This document shows, piece by piece, positions 23,784 through 32,194 of a stretch of 60,892 bases of DNA. The stretch covers positions 1 to 60,892 of the forward strand of contig SKSF01000076.1 of NCBI GenBank assembly GCA_007118095.1, given 5' to 3'. Both the position numbers and the translations under genes were made by a program. How positions within the stretch are numbered: position 1 is the first letter of the stretch; each line of letters starts with the position of its first letter. Under the pieces are notes generated by a model that did not search any database, was not told the DNA's origin, and saw nothing but the letters and a program-made list of their open reading frames with translations. The stretch comes from Dehalococcoidia bacterium. Lineage in GTDB: Bacteria; Chloroflexota; Dehalococcoidia; Tepidiformales; Tepidiformaceae.

Positions 23784-24893
23784 CTAGATTTCGAGCATCT
23801 GGGCGACGCGCTCGCGATGGTAGTCTCCATCGCCCCAGAACAGCTCCGCGCGCTTCTGGCGGCGGAAGTAGAGCTGGACGATGTAGTCCTTGGTGAAGCC
23901 GATACCACCATGGATCTGCTGGCCATGGGCCACCACGCGGCGGCTGGCGTCGCTGCACCATGCCTTCGCCATCGCCGTGTCCATCTCCTGGGACTCTTCG
24001 TTCTCGCTGGTTGCCCACGCAGCCTTGTACATGATGAACCGCATGCCATCGACGTCGGTCACCATATCGGCAGCCTTGTGCTGGATGGCCTGGAACGAAC
24101 CAATCGGCCGGCCGAACTGCACGCGCTCCTTGGCGTAGTTCACCGAGATTTCGAAATCCCGCTGTGCCAGGCCAACGAGGTACGCGCACTCGAGGCAGGT
24201 GGCCATGTTGCGGAGCCGCGATGCCGTCGCATCGTCCATGTCCACGACGTCGTCGGCGGGCACCTTCACATCCTTCAGTACGACTTCGGCCTGCTTGTCC
24301 GAAGCAATCGTCTTCAGGACAGTCACGTCGACGCCGCTCTGGTCACGCGGAACGATGAACGTGCTGAGCTTGCCGTCCGGCTTCCAGGCGAGCACCTGGA
24401 GGTAGTCCGCAACATGCGCGTCCGGCACGAACAGCTTCGTCCCGTTCAGGACGAAGTCGCTGCCGTCGGCCGTGGCCTTCATTTCGACGCCTTCGCGGTC
24501 CCACCGGCCGCTCGGCTCGGTGATCGCATAGGTATGGATGGCGGAGCCATCGGCGATGCCGGGCAGGTACTTCTGCTTCTGTGCCTCGGTACCCGCGAGG
24601 ATGAGCGTTGCGGTGGAAGCCGCATTGGGGATGAACGGTCCCGGGACCAGTGCCCGACCGAATTCCTCAACGAGGATGCACAGGTCGAGGAAACTGAAGT
24701 CCGCTCCCCCGTATGCCTCCGGCACCATGAGGCCCTGCCAGCCCAGGTCGGCTGTCTTCTTCCAGAGGTCCGGGCTGTAGCCCTTTTCATCCTCTTCCAT
24801 TGCGCGGACGTGCTCTTCCGGGCACTCCTTTTCGAGGAATTCGCGTGCGGAGTTCTTCAGCAGTTCTTGCTCTTCGCTGAGCCCGAGATCCAT
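23784..24893 (-). CDS. Acyl-CoA dehydrogenase
   Basis: A 369-residue FAD-dependent acyl-CoA dehydrogenase of the divergent, shorter type: LSEEQELLKNSAREFLEKECP at the N-terminus, GLMVPEAYGGADFSFLDLCILVEEFGRAL, AITEPSGRWDREGVEMKA, NGTKLFVPDAHVADYLQVLA, then RVQFGRPIGSFQAIQHKAADM and QIHGGIGFTKDYIVQLYFRRQK at the C-terminus. Such proteins often form heteromers in steroid or terpenoid side-chain degradation, so a partner subunit may be needed. The ATG at 24893 has AAAGG upstream. A 16-nt palindrome overlaps its probable promoter (24985-25006). Confidence 0.94.
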   Translation of the reverse strand: MDLGLSEEQELLKNSAREFLEKECPEEHVRAMEEDEKGYSPDLWKKTADLGWQGLMVPEAYGGADFSFLDLCILVEEFGRALVPGPFIPNAASTATLILAGTEAQKQKYLPGIADGSAIHTYAITEPSGRWDREGVEMKATADGSDFVLNGTKLFVPDAHVADYLQVLAWKPDGKLSTFIVPRDQSGVDVTVLKTIASDKQAEVVLKDVKVPADDVVDMDDATASRLRNMATCLECAYLVGLAQRDFEISVNYAKERVQFGRPIGSFQAIQHKAADMVTDVDGMRFIMYKAAWATSENEESQEMDTAMAKAWCSDASRRVVAHGQQIHGGIGFTKDYIVQLYFRRQKRAELFWGDGDYHRERVAQMLEI

Positions 24894-24984
24894 GTGACGA
24901 CGTACCTTTCCCTTCGAACGTGTGATTCGCATGCGCGCTGCCGCGGCAACCGGGCAGCTTCGGCACGAAAACGGTTGCGGCGGG

Positions 24985-25006
24985 ATTCTAGCACGATGAA
25001 TCGTGC
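24985..25006 (-). promoter_or_regulatory. Promoter with palindromic operator for acyl-CoA dehydrogenase
   Basis: Minus-strand TAGAAT (24985-24990) adjoins a perfect 7-nt inverted repeat GCACGAT-ga-ATCGTGC (24991-25006) that occupies the -35/-10 spacer. This is a plausible site for a TetR-type repressor. Confidence 0.5.
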
Positions 25007-25063
25007 CGGGCGAACGGCCATCGCGCCGCCCTGCGAACCCCGTTCATCCCTTGCTGACGCAGT

Positions 25064-25492
25064 CTACTGGGTCGGGACGCTAATGCGCACGGAGCGTTGC
25101 ATCGGCATGTCCGCTGCCTCGAAGAGTGCCCTCACAATGCTGACGACTTGTTCAGATCGGTCGGCTGCGTCGCTGCTCGTCTCCGATATCCACGCCCCGC
25201 GCCGCTCGGCTTCCATTCGGACCGGCGTTGCCATCACTTCGTCCTCGATCCGGTGCACGTACACAACCAGCCGGAGGAACCCGTGTGTGCTCCCTTCCAT
25301 GACCGTCAGGGTCCCCCTGAGCCCGCCGGTATCAAATGCGAAGACACCGCGCTCCGCGGCGAGCCTGGCTCCGGTCACCGTGGCTCCTGGTGCCGCTTCC
25401 CCCCCGTTCTCCCCATCACTCATCGTGTCCACCGGTGCGCCGCCCGTCGAGGAGGGCAACACCATCATCATGTCGTGTGTTTTCGTCCCCAT
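25064..25492 (-). CDS. Hypothetical protein
   Basis: A 142-residue protein I do not recognise. The N-terminal 40 residues are Met/Gly/Ala-rich and probably disordered. The rest looks like a small alpha/beta domain: GARLAAERGVFAFDTGGLRGTLTVMEG, FLRLVVYVHRIEDEV, then two amphipathic helices (DAADRSEQVVSIVRALFEAADMP) and a final strand RSVRISVPT. The ATG at 25492 has TGAGG upstream; MSDGENGG (about residue 24) is an alternative start. It lies between the acyl-CoA dehydrogenase and aminotransferase genes on the same strand, about 170 nt from the former. Confidence 0.5.
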   Translation of the reverse strand: MGTKTHDMMMVLPSSTGGAPVDTMSDGENGGEAAPGATVTGARLAAERGVFAFDTGGLRGTLTVMEGSTHGFLRLVVYVHRIEDEVMATPVRMEAERRGAWISETSSDAADRSEQVVSIVRALFEAADMPMQRSVRISVPTQ

Positions 25493-25584
25493 GCCTCAGA
25501 GATCGGGTGAGCTTCCGCGCGCAACCAGATGGAATCGTGACAGCATGCGGGCAAAATCGGGGTCGAACCAGTGACCGGCGTTAC

Positions 25585-26769
25585 CTACCGGTATCGCTGC
25601 ACAAATCTGCCCATCCGCTCCAGCGCCCGCTCGATCGCCTCGTACCCGCTCGCGTAGCACGCTCGCACGTGTCCTTCGCCGCAGTAGCCAAACGCGCTCC
25701 CGGGCACCACCGCGACCCGCTCCTCGGTGAGCAGCCGTTCGCTGAAGGTCAGGTCGTTCATCCCCGTCACGCTCACGTCCGGGAAGCTATAAAACGCCCC
25801 CCGCGGTTCGAACGTTTCCAGCCCGATAGCGCGCAGTCCGTCCACCATCAGGCGGCGCCGCCGGTCGTATTCGGCCACCATTTCCGCCACGAATGGTTCG
25901 CCTTCGTCCAGCGCGGCTATCCCGGCGTACTGCGCGGCCGTTGGCGCGGACATCATTACGTACTGGTGCACCTTCATCAGCGCTTCAGCAACAGGCGCAG
26001 GCGCCGCAATCCAACCCACGCGCCAGCCTGTCATGGCGTACGCCTTGCTGAATCCCCCGATGAGCACGGTCCGCTCGCGCATCCCGGGCAGTGCGCTGAA
26101 GCACGTATGCTCGCCTTCGTACGTCATCCGGTCGTAGAGCTCGTCGCTGATGACGACCAGATCGTACTTCTCTGCAACCTCGCCGACCGCCACCAGGTCT
26201 TCACGGCTCATTACCGCGCCCGTCGGGTTCGAAGGGTAGCCAAGCACCAGCGCCCGCGTGTTCGGCGTGATGTGCGCCTCGATATCGGCGGGCAGCAGCC
26301 GGAAGTCGTTCTCCTGGTAGGTCGGCACCCGGACAAACGTTGCGCCTGCCATCGCGACCGCCGGCTGATAGGCCACGTAGCACGGGTCCGCCGAGAGCAC
26401 TTCCTGCCCGGCGTCCACCGTCGCCCGCAGGCCGATATCGAGCGCCTCACTTGCGCCGCTCGTGATGAGGAGCTCGGTATCCGGGTCATACCGCACCCCG
26501 TACAGCCGCTCCAGGTGCGCCGAGAGCTTCTCCCGGAGCTCGTAGATGCCGAAGTTCGACGTGTAGTGTGTGTGCCCTTTGTCAATGCTTTCGATGGCCG
26601 CCAGCCGGATCGGCAGCGGCGTCACATAGTCAGGCTCGCCCACACCGAGCGAGATAACGTCGTCGATCGTGCTCAGCAGATCGAAGAACTTGCGGATGCC
26701 GCTCGGCGGCACTGCGCCCATGCGGTTCGAAACGAACCGGGATGGGTCTCCCTTCCCATCGGCGTTCAT
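25585..26769 (-). CDS. Class I/II PLP-dependent aminotransferase
   Basis: A 394-residue fold-type I aminotransferase of the aspartate/aromatic group. Landmarks are ISLGVGEPDYVTP near the N-terminus, HTHYTSNFGIYELREKL, GYPSNPTGAVMS (substrate/PLP Asn), ISDELYDRMTY (Asp and Tyr contacting PLP), the PLP lysine in GGFSKAYAMTGWRVGW, and a C-terminal arginine in EGHVRACYA. The ATG at 26769 is fixed by AAGGGGGAACC directly upstream. Likely a broad-specificity amino acid aminotransferase; exact substrates are not readable. Confidence 0.93.
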   Translation of the reverse strand: MNADGKGDPSRFVSNRMGAVPPSGIRKFFDLLSTIDDVISLGVGEPDYVTPLPIRLAAIESIDKGHTHYTSNFGIYELREKLSAHLERLYGVRYDPDTELLITSGASEALDIGLRATVDAGQEVLSADPCYVAYQPAVAMAGATFVRVPTYQENDFRLLPADIEAHITPNTRALVLGYPSNPTGAVMSREDLVAVGEVAEKYDLVVISDELYDRMTYEGEHTCFSALPGMRERTVLIGGFSKAYAMTGWRVGWIAAPAPVAEALMKVHQYVMMSAPTAAQYAGIAALDEGEPFVAEMVAEYDRRRRLMVDGLRAIGLETFEPRGAFYSFPDVSVTGMNDLTFSERLLTEERVAVVPGSAFGYCGEGHVRACYASGYEAIERALERMGRFVQRYR

Positions 26770-26814
26770 GGTTCCCCCTTCGCCGCCGCCAGGCAACCTT
26801 CATTCAAGTAAAAG

Positions 26815-26832
26815 AGCCGCCTGGTGGCGGCT
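26815..26832 (-). terminator. Intrinsic terminator downstream of gatCA
   Basis: AGCCGCC-acca-GGCGGCT on the minus strand, followed by CTTTTACTT. The roughly 170 nt between it and the gatA stop show no convincing gene. Confidence 0.65.
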
Positions 26833-27006
26833 CATGCAGATGTCTCAACGCAATGGTCTACGCGACCGCCCCGTTTACCCGCGCGCGTGCGCTGCCGCCG
26901 CCGCTGCGGCCGCAAGGAGAGTACCGGTGCTGATCATCGCAGCCATACAAGTCGAACTTTCCCCAGATTGCCGCCTAGGGTCAACCGCCCGCGCAAAGAA
27001 TTCACC

Positions 27007-28470
27007 TCAGAGTTGCGGCAGACGGTTGGCCCACGGCATTCCACGTTCCAGCGCATGCGCTGCCTGTAGCACCTTCCCCTCCTGGAAGAAGTCACCGATG
27101 AGCTGCACGCCAACGGGCAGGCCGTCGCTGTCGCCACAGGGGATGCTCAGCGCCGGCAGCCCCGCGACTGCTGCCGGGAGGGTATGGATGTCGTTCAGAT
27201 ACATCTGGTACGGGTCATCCAGCTTGGCGCCGACCGGGAACGCCACGTTCGGCGTGGTCGGCGTCACCAGCACGTCATAGCGCTTGAACGCTTCCTGGAA
27301 CTCCTGGTGAATCAGCGTGCGGACCTGTTGCGCCTTCTTGTAGTACGCGTCGTAGTAGCCGGCACTCAGCGCATACGTCCCGATCATGATGCGGCGCTTC
27401 ACCTCGGGCCCGAATCCATGGCCCCGGGTCGTCTCCATGTTCTCCCACATCGACGACCCGTCCTGGTAGCTGTAGCCATACTTCACGCCGTCATACCGCG
27501 CAAGGTTCGCGCTCGCCTCGCTCGGTGCGATCAGGTAGTAAACGGCCAGTGCGTGCTCTGTGCTCGGCAACGAAAGCTCGCGGTCCACCACCGCGCCCAA
27601 GTCTTCGAGCAGGGCCAACGTTTCAGTGATGCGCGTGGTCACGCCGGGTTCCATGCCCTGCATGAAGTACTCTTTTGGCACGCCCACACGGAGGCCTTCG
27701 ATTTCCCGTCCCAGGTAATGCCGCAGGTCGGGCATCGGCTCCGGGTTCGATGTGCTGTCCCGCTCGTCGTGCCCGCCGATGCAATCCAGCATCGTCGCCA
27801 GGTCTTCCACGTCCCGGCCGATCGGTCCCACCTGGTCGAGCGAGCTCCCGAACGCCACGATCCCGTAGCGGCTCACCCGGCCATAGGTTGGGTCCATCCC
27901 CGCAACGCCGCACAGCGACGCGGGCTGGCGGATACTGCCGCCAGTGTCGCTGCCCAGCGCCACCAGGCATTCCCCGGCCGCTACTGCAGCCGCAGAGCCA
28001 CCCGAGCTTCCGCCGGGGACCAGGTCCAGGTCCCACGGGTTTCGCGTCGAGCCAAATGCGGAATGCTCGGTGCTCGACCCCATGGCGAACTCGTCCATGT
28101 TCGTCTTGCCGACCATCACCGCCCCGGCACGACGGAGCTGTTCGTAGACGTGGCTGTCGTACGGCGGGACGAAGTTCTCCAGGATCTTCGAACCTGCGGT
28201 CGTGCGGACCCCCTTTGTCACGATAAGGTCTTTCACCCCCACCGGGATGCCCGTGAGCGGTGTCGCCGCGCCAGCCTCGTACTTCGCGTCGGCCTCTTTC
28301 GCCTGTTCGATCGCGAGCTCGGCCGTCTGTGTGATGAACGCGTTCACGCGTGGTTCAACGCTTTTGATCCGCGCGAGCACGGATTCCGTGAGCTCGACCG
28401 AGGTGAACTGGCGGTCGCGCAGCCCTTCGTGCGCTTCGTGTGCGGTGAGGCGCCAGAGCTCTGCCGTCAT
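27007..28470 (-). CDS. gatA: Asp-tRNA(Asn)/Glu-tRNA(Gln) amidotransferase subunit A
   Basis: A 487-residue amidase-signature subunit releasing ammonia from glutamine for tRNA-dependent amidation. The Ser-cisSer-Lys triad is visible: Lys80 (GVKDL), the serine pair in GGSSGGSAAA (about 155-156) and nucleophile Ser179 (GSDTGGSIRQPAS). The downstream signature reads CGVAGMDPTYGRVSRYG, with Asp where most GatA have Lys. The ATG overlaps the gatC stop as ATGA. GatB is not next to it and must be elsewhere. Confidence 0.97.
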   Translation of the reverse strand: MTAELWRLTAHEAHEGLRDRQFTSVELTESVLARIKSVEPRVNAFITQTAELAIEQAKEADAKYEAGAATPLTGIPVGVKDLIVTKGVRTTAGSKILENFVPPYDSHVYEQLRRAGAVMVGKTNMDEFAMGSSTEHSAFGSTRNPWDLDLVPGGSSGGSAAAVAAGECLVALGSDTGGSIRQPASLCGVAGMDPTYGRVSRYGIVAFGSSLDQVGPIGRDVEDLATMLDCIGGHDERDSTSNPEPMPDLRHYLGREIEGLRVGVPKEYFMQGMEPGVTTRITETLALLEDLGAVVDRELSLPSTEHALAVYYLIAPSEASANLARYDGVKYGYSYQDGSSMWENMETTRGHGFGPEVKRRIMIGTYALSAGYYDAYYKKAQQVRTLIHQEFQEAFKRYDVLVTPTTPNVAFPVGAKLDDPYQMYLNDIHTLPAAVAGLPALSIPCGDSDGLPVGVQLIGDFFQEGKVLQAAHALERGMPWANRLPQL

Positions 28471-28754
28471 TCCAGCACCGCCCGCACGCGGAGATACCCG
28501 TCTTCGTGCTCGGGCGCGTTGGCCAGCACCTCTTCGAGCGGGAGCGAGGGTGCGGGCTCGTCCGCCCGCATCACGTTGCCCAGCGGAAGCGGGTGAGCCG
28601 TCGGCTCCACCCCCTCCGTGTCCACCGCTGAAAGTGTGCTGAAGTGGTCGAGAAGTGAAGAGAGCTGCCCGGCGAATTGTTCGACGTCGTCGTCGCTGAC
28701 TGCTATCCGGGCGAGCCTGGCAATGTGGTGTACCTGTTCCTTGCTGAGGGACAT
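28467..28754 (-). CDS. gatC: Asp-tRNA(Asn)/Glu-tRNA(Gln) amidotransferase subunit C
   Basis: A 95-residue GatC, which wraps around GatA and stabilises the GatCAB complex. The helical start LSKEQVHHIARLARIAVSDDDVEQFAGQLSSLLDHFSTLSAVDTEGVEPTAH and the C-terminal DGYLRVRAVLE are characteristic. It leads a two-gene gatC-gatA unit. TAGGCT on the minus strand lies 6 nt upstream of the ATG, so the transcript may be leaderless. Confidence 0.95.
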   Translation of the reverse strand: MSLSKEQVHHIARLARIAVSDDDVEQFAGQLSSLLDHFSTLSAVDTEGVEPTAHPLPLGNVMRADEPAPSLPLEEVLANAPEHEDGYLRVRAVLE

Positions 28755-28760
28755 ACCGAA

Positions 28761-28766
28761 AGCCTA
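28761..28766 (-). promoter_or_regulatory. -10 box of leaderless gatCA
   Basis: TAGGCT on the minus strand, 6 nt from the ATG at 28754. Confidence 0.4.
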
Positions 28767-28872
28767 CAACGCCCCGCCGTTTACCGCTTCAATAGAGCAT
28801 GTACTGCCGGTTTGGTACGCTGGTCGACATGCGTGCTCTGTTAAGTAAGCAGAGTCGGGACGTGTGTCGCCC

Positions 28873-31800
28873 ATGAGTAGTCTTGTTGTCAGGCGAAGGT
28901 TGCGCAACCGGCGTAATGGCAATGGGAATGGTTTCGGCGAAGGCCGGAACGGCAACGGGCGGGGCATCCTGCGCTTCTTCCTCATCGGCCTGCTTGGCCT
29001 CTTTACCCTCGGGGCCATCGGCATCGCGGCCGGTGTCGGCACGGCATTCGCTGTCTATCAGCACTATGCCGGTGACTACGTTCCTATCGAGGATCGGCTC
29101 CGCCAGGCGCATGTCGGGATGACGGAGATTTATGACCGTGGCGGCCCGGAGGAGGGCCAGCGCCTGGGCCACCTGTCGAACCCGGAAGCGCAACTCCTCG
29201 AACCGGTGCCTCTCGAAGCCATCTCCGACGAGATGGTCAGTGCCACGATCTCGACCGAGGACAACAGCTTCTGGTCACACCAGGGCGTGAACCCCCGTGG
29301 ACTCGTCCGGGCGGCATACGAGAACTACGTCCTTAACGAGTTCGGTGAAGGTACCGGCGGGTCATCCATCACGCAGCAGCTCGTCAAGAACGTCTACATC
29401 TGTCCGCAATTCACGGACCACGAAGACTTTTGCCCCGAAGGTGCCGAGCGCACCGCCGACCGCAAGCTCCGCGAAATTGCCTACGCCCTCGAGCTCGAAC
29501 GCGACTACGACAAGGAGCAGATCCTCGGGTGGTACTTGAACCAGATCTCGTACGCCGGCCGGTATGTCGGTGTGCAGGCGGCTGCCCAGGGCTACTTCGA
29601 CAAGGACGCCTCCGAGCTGGAACTGCACGAAGCCGCTTTGCTCGCCGGTATTCCTCAGTCGCCTGGTGAATATCACCCGCGCCCTCCGGAGGCGCGGAAC
29701 TGCGTGCTCGAAGAAGGCTCATCCGATGTTTGCCTCACCGACGACCAGGGCCGGCGCCAGCTCGGGGGCGCGGCGAAGGATCGCCAGGAGGACGTTATCG
29801 ACCTGATGGCCTCCCACGGCCATATCACCGAAGCCGAGGCCGAGGAGGCGAAGCAGGAGACCGTCTACATTTACCCGGACTCCAACCCCATCCTCGCGCC
29901 CGAGTACATCGACAATCAGATCCAGCCGCGCCTCGTCCGCATGTGCGAGGCTGGCCTCCTCCCCGAGCTCGAACACGCTGACGACTGCATTTCACAGGTC
30001 CACAGCGCTGGCTACCAGGTCACCACGTCCCTCGATTGGGATCTCACCCAGATGGCCCAGGATGTCCTGCACGAATGGGTCGAGGAAGGCCTCGCCAACA
30101 ACTCCAACGCACACAATGCCTCGATCGTCATGGTCGAGCCCCAAACCGGCGAGATGACCGTCTATGCGCCGAACCGCAATACGGGGGACCAATCCGACCC
30201 GCGCATCGCCGGAAACATCGACCAGGCGGTTGAGATCAGACAGCCTGGCTCCGCGCTGAAGCCGCTCATCTACCTCACGTGGATGGATGCGCTCGGAAAA
30301 CACCCGCTCAACACCTTCTGGGATACCAACAACCTGCCCGTCGAGGGCGGCACCATCCGCAACCCGCGCAGCGACTCCCTCGGCTCCGAGGGGCTCATTA
30401 CTGCCCAGCAGGGTCTCGGGGGCTCGCAGAACGTCCCCTCCGTCCGCGCAGCGGAGGAGGCCAGCCCCGATGTGGTGCTCGACTACGCCCGGCGCCTTGG
30501 CATGAACACCCTTGCCCAGGGCTTCGACCCCACGTTCCTGAACCACGATGCCTCGTACTACGGTCCCGCCGTTGCCACGGGTGGCGCCAACATCCGCGTC
30601 GCCGACCTCGCCTATCTCAACGCCACATTTGCCAACATGGGCGAAATGGTGGGGACCCCCCACCTCGCGGAAGAGATCGACATGGAGCAGCTCCGCGATT
30701 ACCAGGAAGAAGGCATCGAATACGAGCGCGCGGAGCAACAGGCCATCGCCTTCCAGCGCGGAAACCTCCGCCTCGAAGGGTCCCGGAACCTGGACCCCAT
30801 CACGGTCCTCGAAGTGCGCGATGCCTCCGGCGAAGTCGTCTTCGAACAGGGCGAACCCGAGCGCGAACAGGTCATCGATGCCGGCTCCGCCTGGCTCCTC
30901 AACAGTGTCATGACCGACTGCAGCGCCCGCGTCATCATCTGGCAGTGCGGCAGCAGTAACACCGACACCGCCCTCGACTTCTTCGCGAACGGCCAGCAGG
31001 TGCCAGCCGGCGTCAAGACTGGGACCCAGCAGGGCCCCCAGAGTGACGAGGAGACCCTTTCAACCTGGATGGCCGGCTATTCGCGCTACGCTGCATCCGC
31101 CGTGTGGCTCGGGAACGCCAACAACGAGCTCGTCAACGACGGCCCGCCGAACTACGCCTCGGCCCGCACAACCATCCGGCTCTACAAGCATTGGATGGCC
31201 GCCTACCATGAACACCTCCAGGAGGAGGGCATCGTCGGCGATACGTTCGAAGACTTCAGCGACCTCCAGCCCGACAACGTCGAAGAACGGTCTGTCGAAA
31301 CACCGGCGACGGACCGCGGCCGCAGCGGCGGTTGCGACCAGACCGATACCGGGTGGGTCCGCACCGATATCGACTATGAAAGCGAGTGCGAGACGATCGA
31401 GATCGACACCCGGAACGGCCTCCGCGCCGGCGGGAACACCCCTTCCCAGTTCATATCGACGCGCCAGTACGTCCCGCTCCCCGACTGGGGTACCGACCTC
31501 GCTCGCAGCCTTGCGCGCGCTATCAACGACACGGGCAAGTCGCTTCCCATCGCACCGTCCGAAACCAGTGATGGCGGCGCTACCGTGAGTATCTCGGCGC
31601 CGGCGAACGGTTCCACCATCACGGGCCCGACCACGGTTGTCGGCACCGTTGGGAGCGACAACGTCAGCGGCTGGACGCTCGAAATCGGCCAGGGCGGGAG
31701 CCCGTCGACCTGGACGGTGCTTGCGACGGGTGCGTCGGGTACTGGCAGTTCCGCGCTTGGCACCGTTGACCCCGACAGCCTGCCGGGTCCCGGCGTCTAC

Positions 31801-32109
31801 ACCATTCGTCTCCGCGTGGACGACCTCATCGTCGGCACCCTCTCGTCGACAGTCCAGGTCAATGTCCAGGAACCCGCACCACCGCCACCACCCGACGACG
31901 AGGGCGAAGGAGGTGGTGACGGCACCGATGGCGGAGACGGTGGCGAGCCAGAGCCGACACCACCCCCCGACGACGGTGATGGCGACGGCGCACCGGGTAA
32001 TGGAAATGGTGGTAATGGCAATGGTGGCGACGGAAATGGAAACGGCGGCGAGGGCAATGGTGGTGGCCAGGGCCAGGGTGATGGCCCGGAGGCTGATGAC
32101 TCCTCCTAG
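28873..32109 (+). CDS. Class A penicillin-binding protein with Asn/Gly-rich tails
   Basis: A bifunctional peptidoglycan synthase of about 1078 residues. A short basic cytoplasmic tail with NGNGNG repeats precedes one transmembrane helix (about 32-60). The GT51 glycosyltransferase follows (about 95-290: STEDNSFWSHQGVNPRGL with Glu129, GGSSITQQLVKN, RKLREIAYALELE). The transpeptidase (about 400-740) has Ser460-x-x-Lys463 (PGSALKP), Ser518-Gln-Asn520 and Lys715-Thr-Gly. An Ig-like/big-1 type domain (about 890-990) and a Pro, Glu/Asp then Gly/Asn-rich tail follow. All catalytic motifs are intact. The start could be the ATG at 28873 (used) or a GTG three codons earlier. Unusually long for PBP1A/2a. 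Confidence 0.95.
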   Translation: MSSLVVRRRLRNRRNGNGNGFGEGRNGNGRGILRFFLIGLLGLFTLGAIGIAAGVGTAFAVYQHYAGDYVPIEDRLRQAHVGMTEIYDRGGPEEGQRLGHLSNPEAQLLEPVPLEAISDEMVSATISTEDNSFWSHQGVNPRGLVRAAYENYVLNEFGEGTGGSSITQQLVKNVYICPQFTDHEDFCPEGAERTADRKLREIAYALELERDYDKEQILGWYLNQISYAGRYVGVQAAAQGYFDKDASELELHEAALLAGIPQSPGEYHPRPPEARNCVLEEGSSDVCLTDDQGRRQLGGAAKDRQEDVIDLMASHGHITEAEAEEAKQETVYIYPDSNPILAPEYIDNQIQPRLVRMCEAGLLPELEHADDCISQVHSAGYQVTTSLDWDLTQMAQDVLHEWVEEGLANNSNAHNASIVMVEPQTGEMTVYAPNRNTGDQSDPRIAGNIDQAVEIRQPGSALKPLIYLTWMDALGKHPLNTFWDTNNLPVEGGTIRNPRSDSLGSEGLITAQQGLGGSQNVPSVRAAEEASPDVVLDYARRLGMNTLAQGFDPTFLNHDASYYGPAVATGGANIRVADLAYLNATFANMGEMVGTPHLAEEIDMEQLRDYQEEGIEYERAEQQAIAFQRGNLRLEGSRNLDPITVLEVRDASGEVVFEQGEPEREQVIDAGSAWLLNSVMTDCSARVIIWQCGSSNTDTALDFFANGQQVPAGVKTGTQQGPQSDEETLSTWMAGYSRYAASAVWLGNANNELVNDGPPNYASARTTIRLYKHWMAAYHEHLQEEGIVGDTFEDFSDLQPDNVEERSVETPATDRGRSGGCDQTDTGWVRTDIDYESECETIEIDTRNGLRAGGNTPSQFISTRQYVPLPDWGTDLARSLARAINDTGKSLPIAPSETSDGGATVSISAPANGSTITGPTTVVGTVGSDNVSGWTLEIGQGGSPSTWTVLATGASGTGSSALGTVDPDSLPGPGVYTIRLRVDDLIVGTLSSTVQVNVQEPAPPPPPDDEGEGGGDGTDGGDGGEPEPTPPPDDGDGDGAPGNGNGGNGNGGDGNGNGGEGNGGGQGQGDGPEADDSS

Positions 32110-32143
32110 CCAGCTGCTGCCGGCACCTTGAGCCCACAACAAA

Positions 32144-32172
32144 AACGCGCCGGGTGATTCACCCGGCGCGTT
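32144..32172. terminator. Bidirectional intrinsic terminator
   Basis: Perfect 14-nt arms (32144-32157 and 32159-32172; core CGCGCCGGGTGA). On the minus strand it is followed by a T-rich stretch, so it serves the formyl-THF hydrolase-like gene as well as the PBP. Confidence 0.8.
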
Positions 32173-32194
32173 GTCGTATTCCTGCCGTCTTCGG

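Noticed and set aside
26833-27006. Short plus- and minus-strand frames between the gatA stop and the terminator
   Set aside because: Alanine-rich or very short, with no conserved pattern.
28837-28855. CTCTG/CAGAG inverted repeat upstream of the PBP as an operator
   Set aside because: Only five paired bases around a 9-nt centre; not distinguishable from chance.
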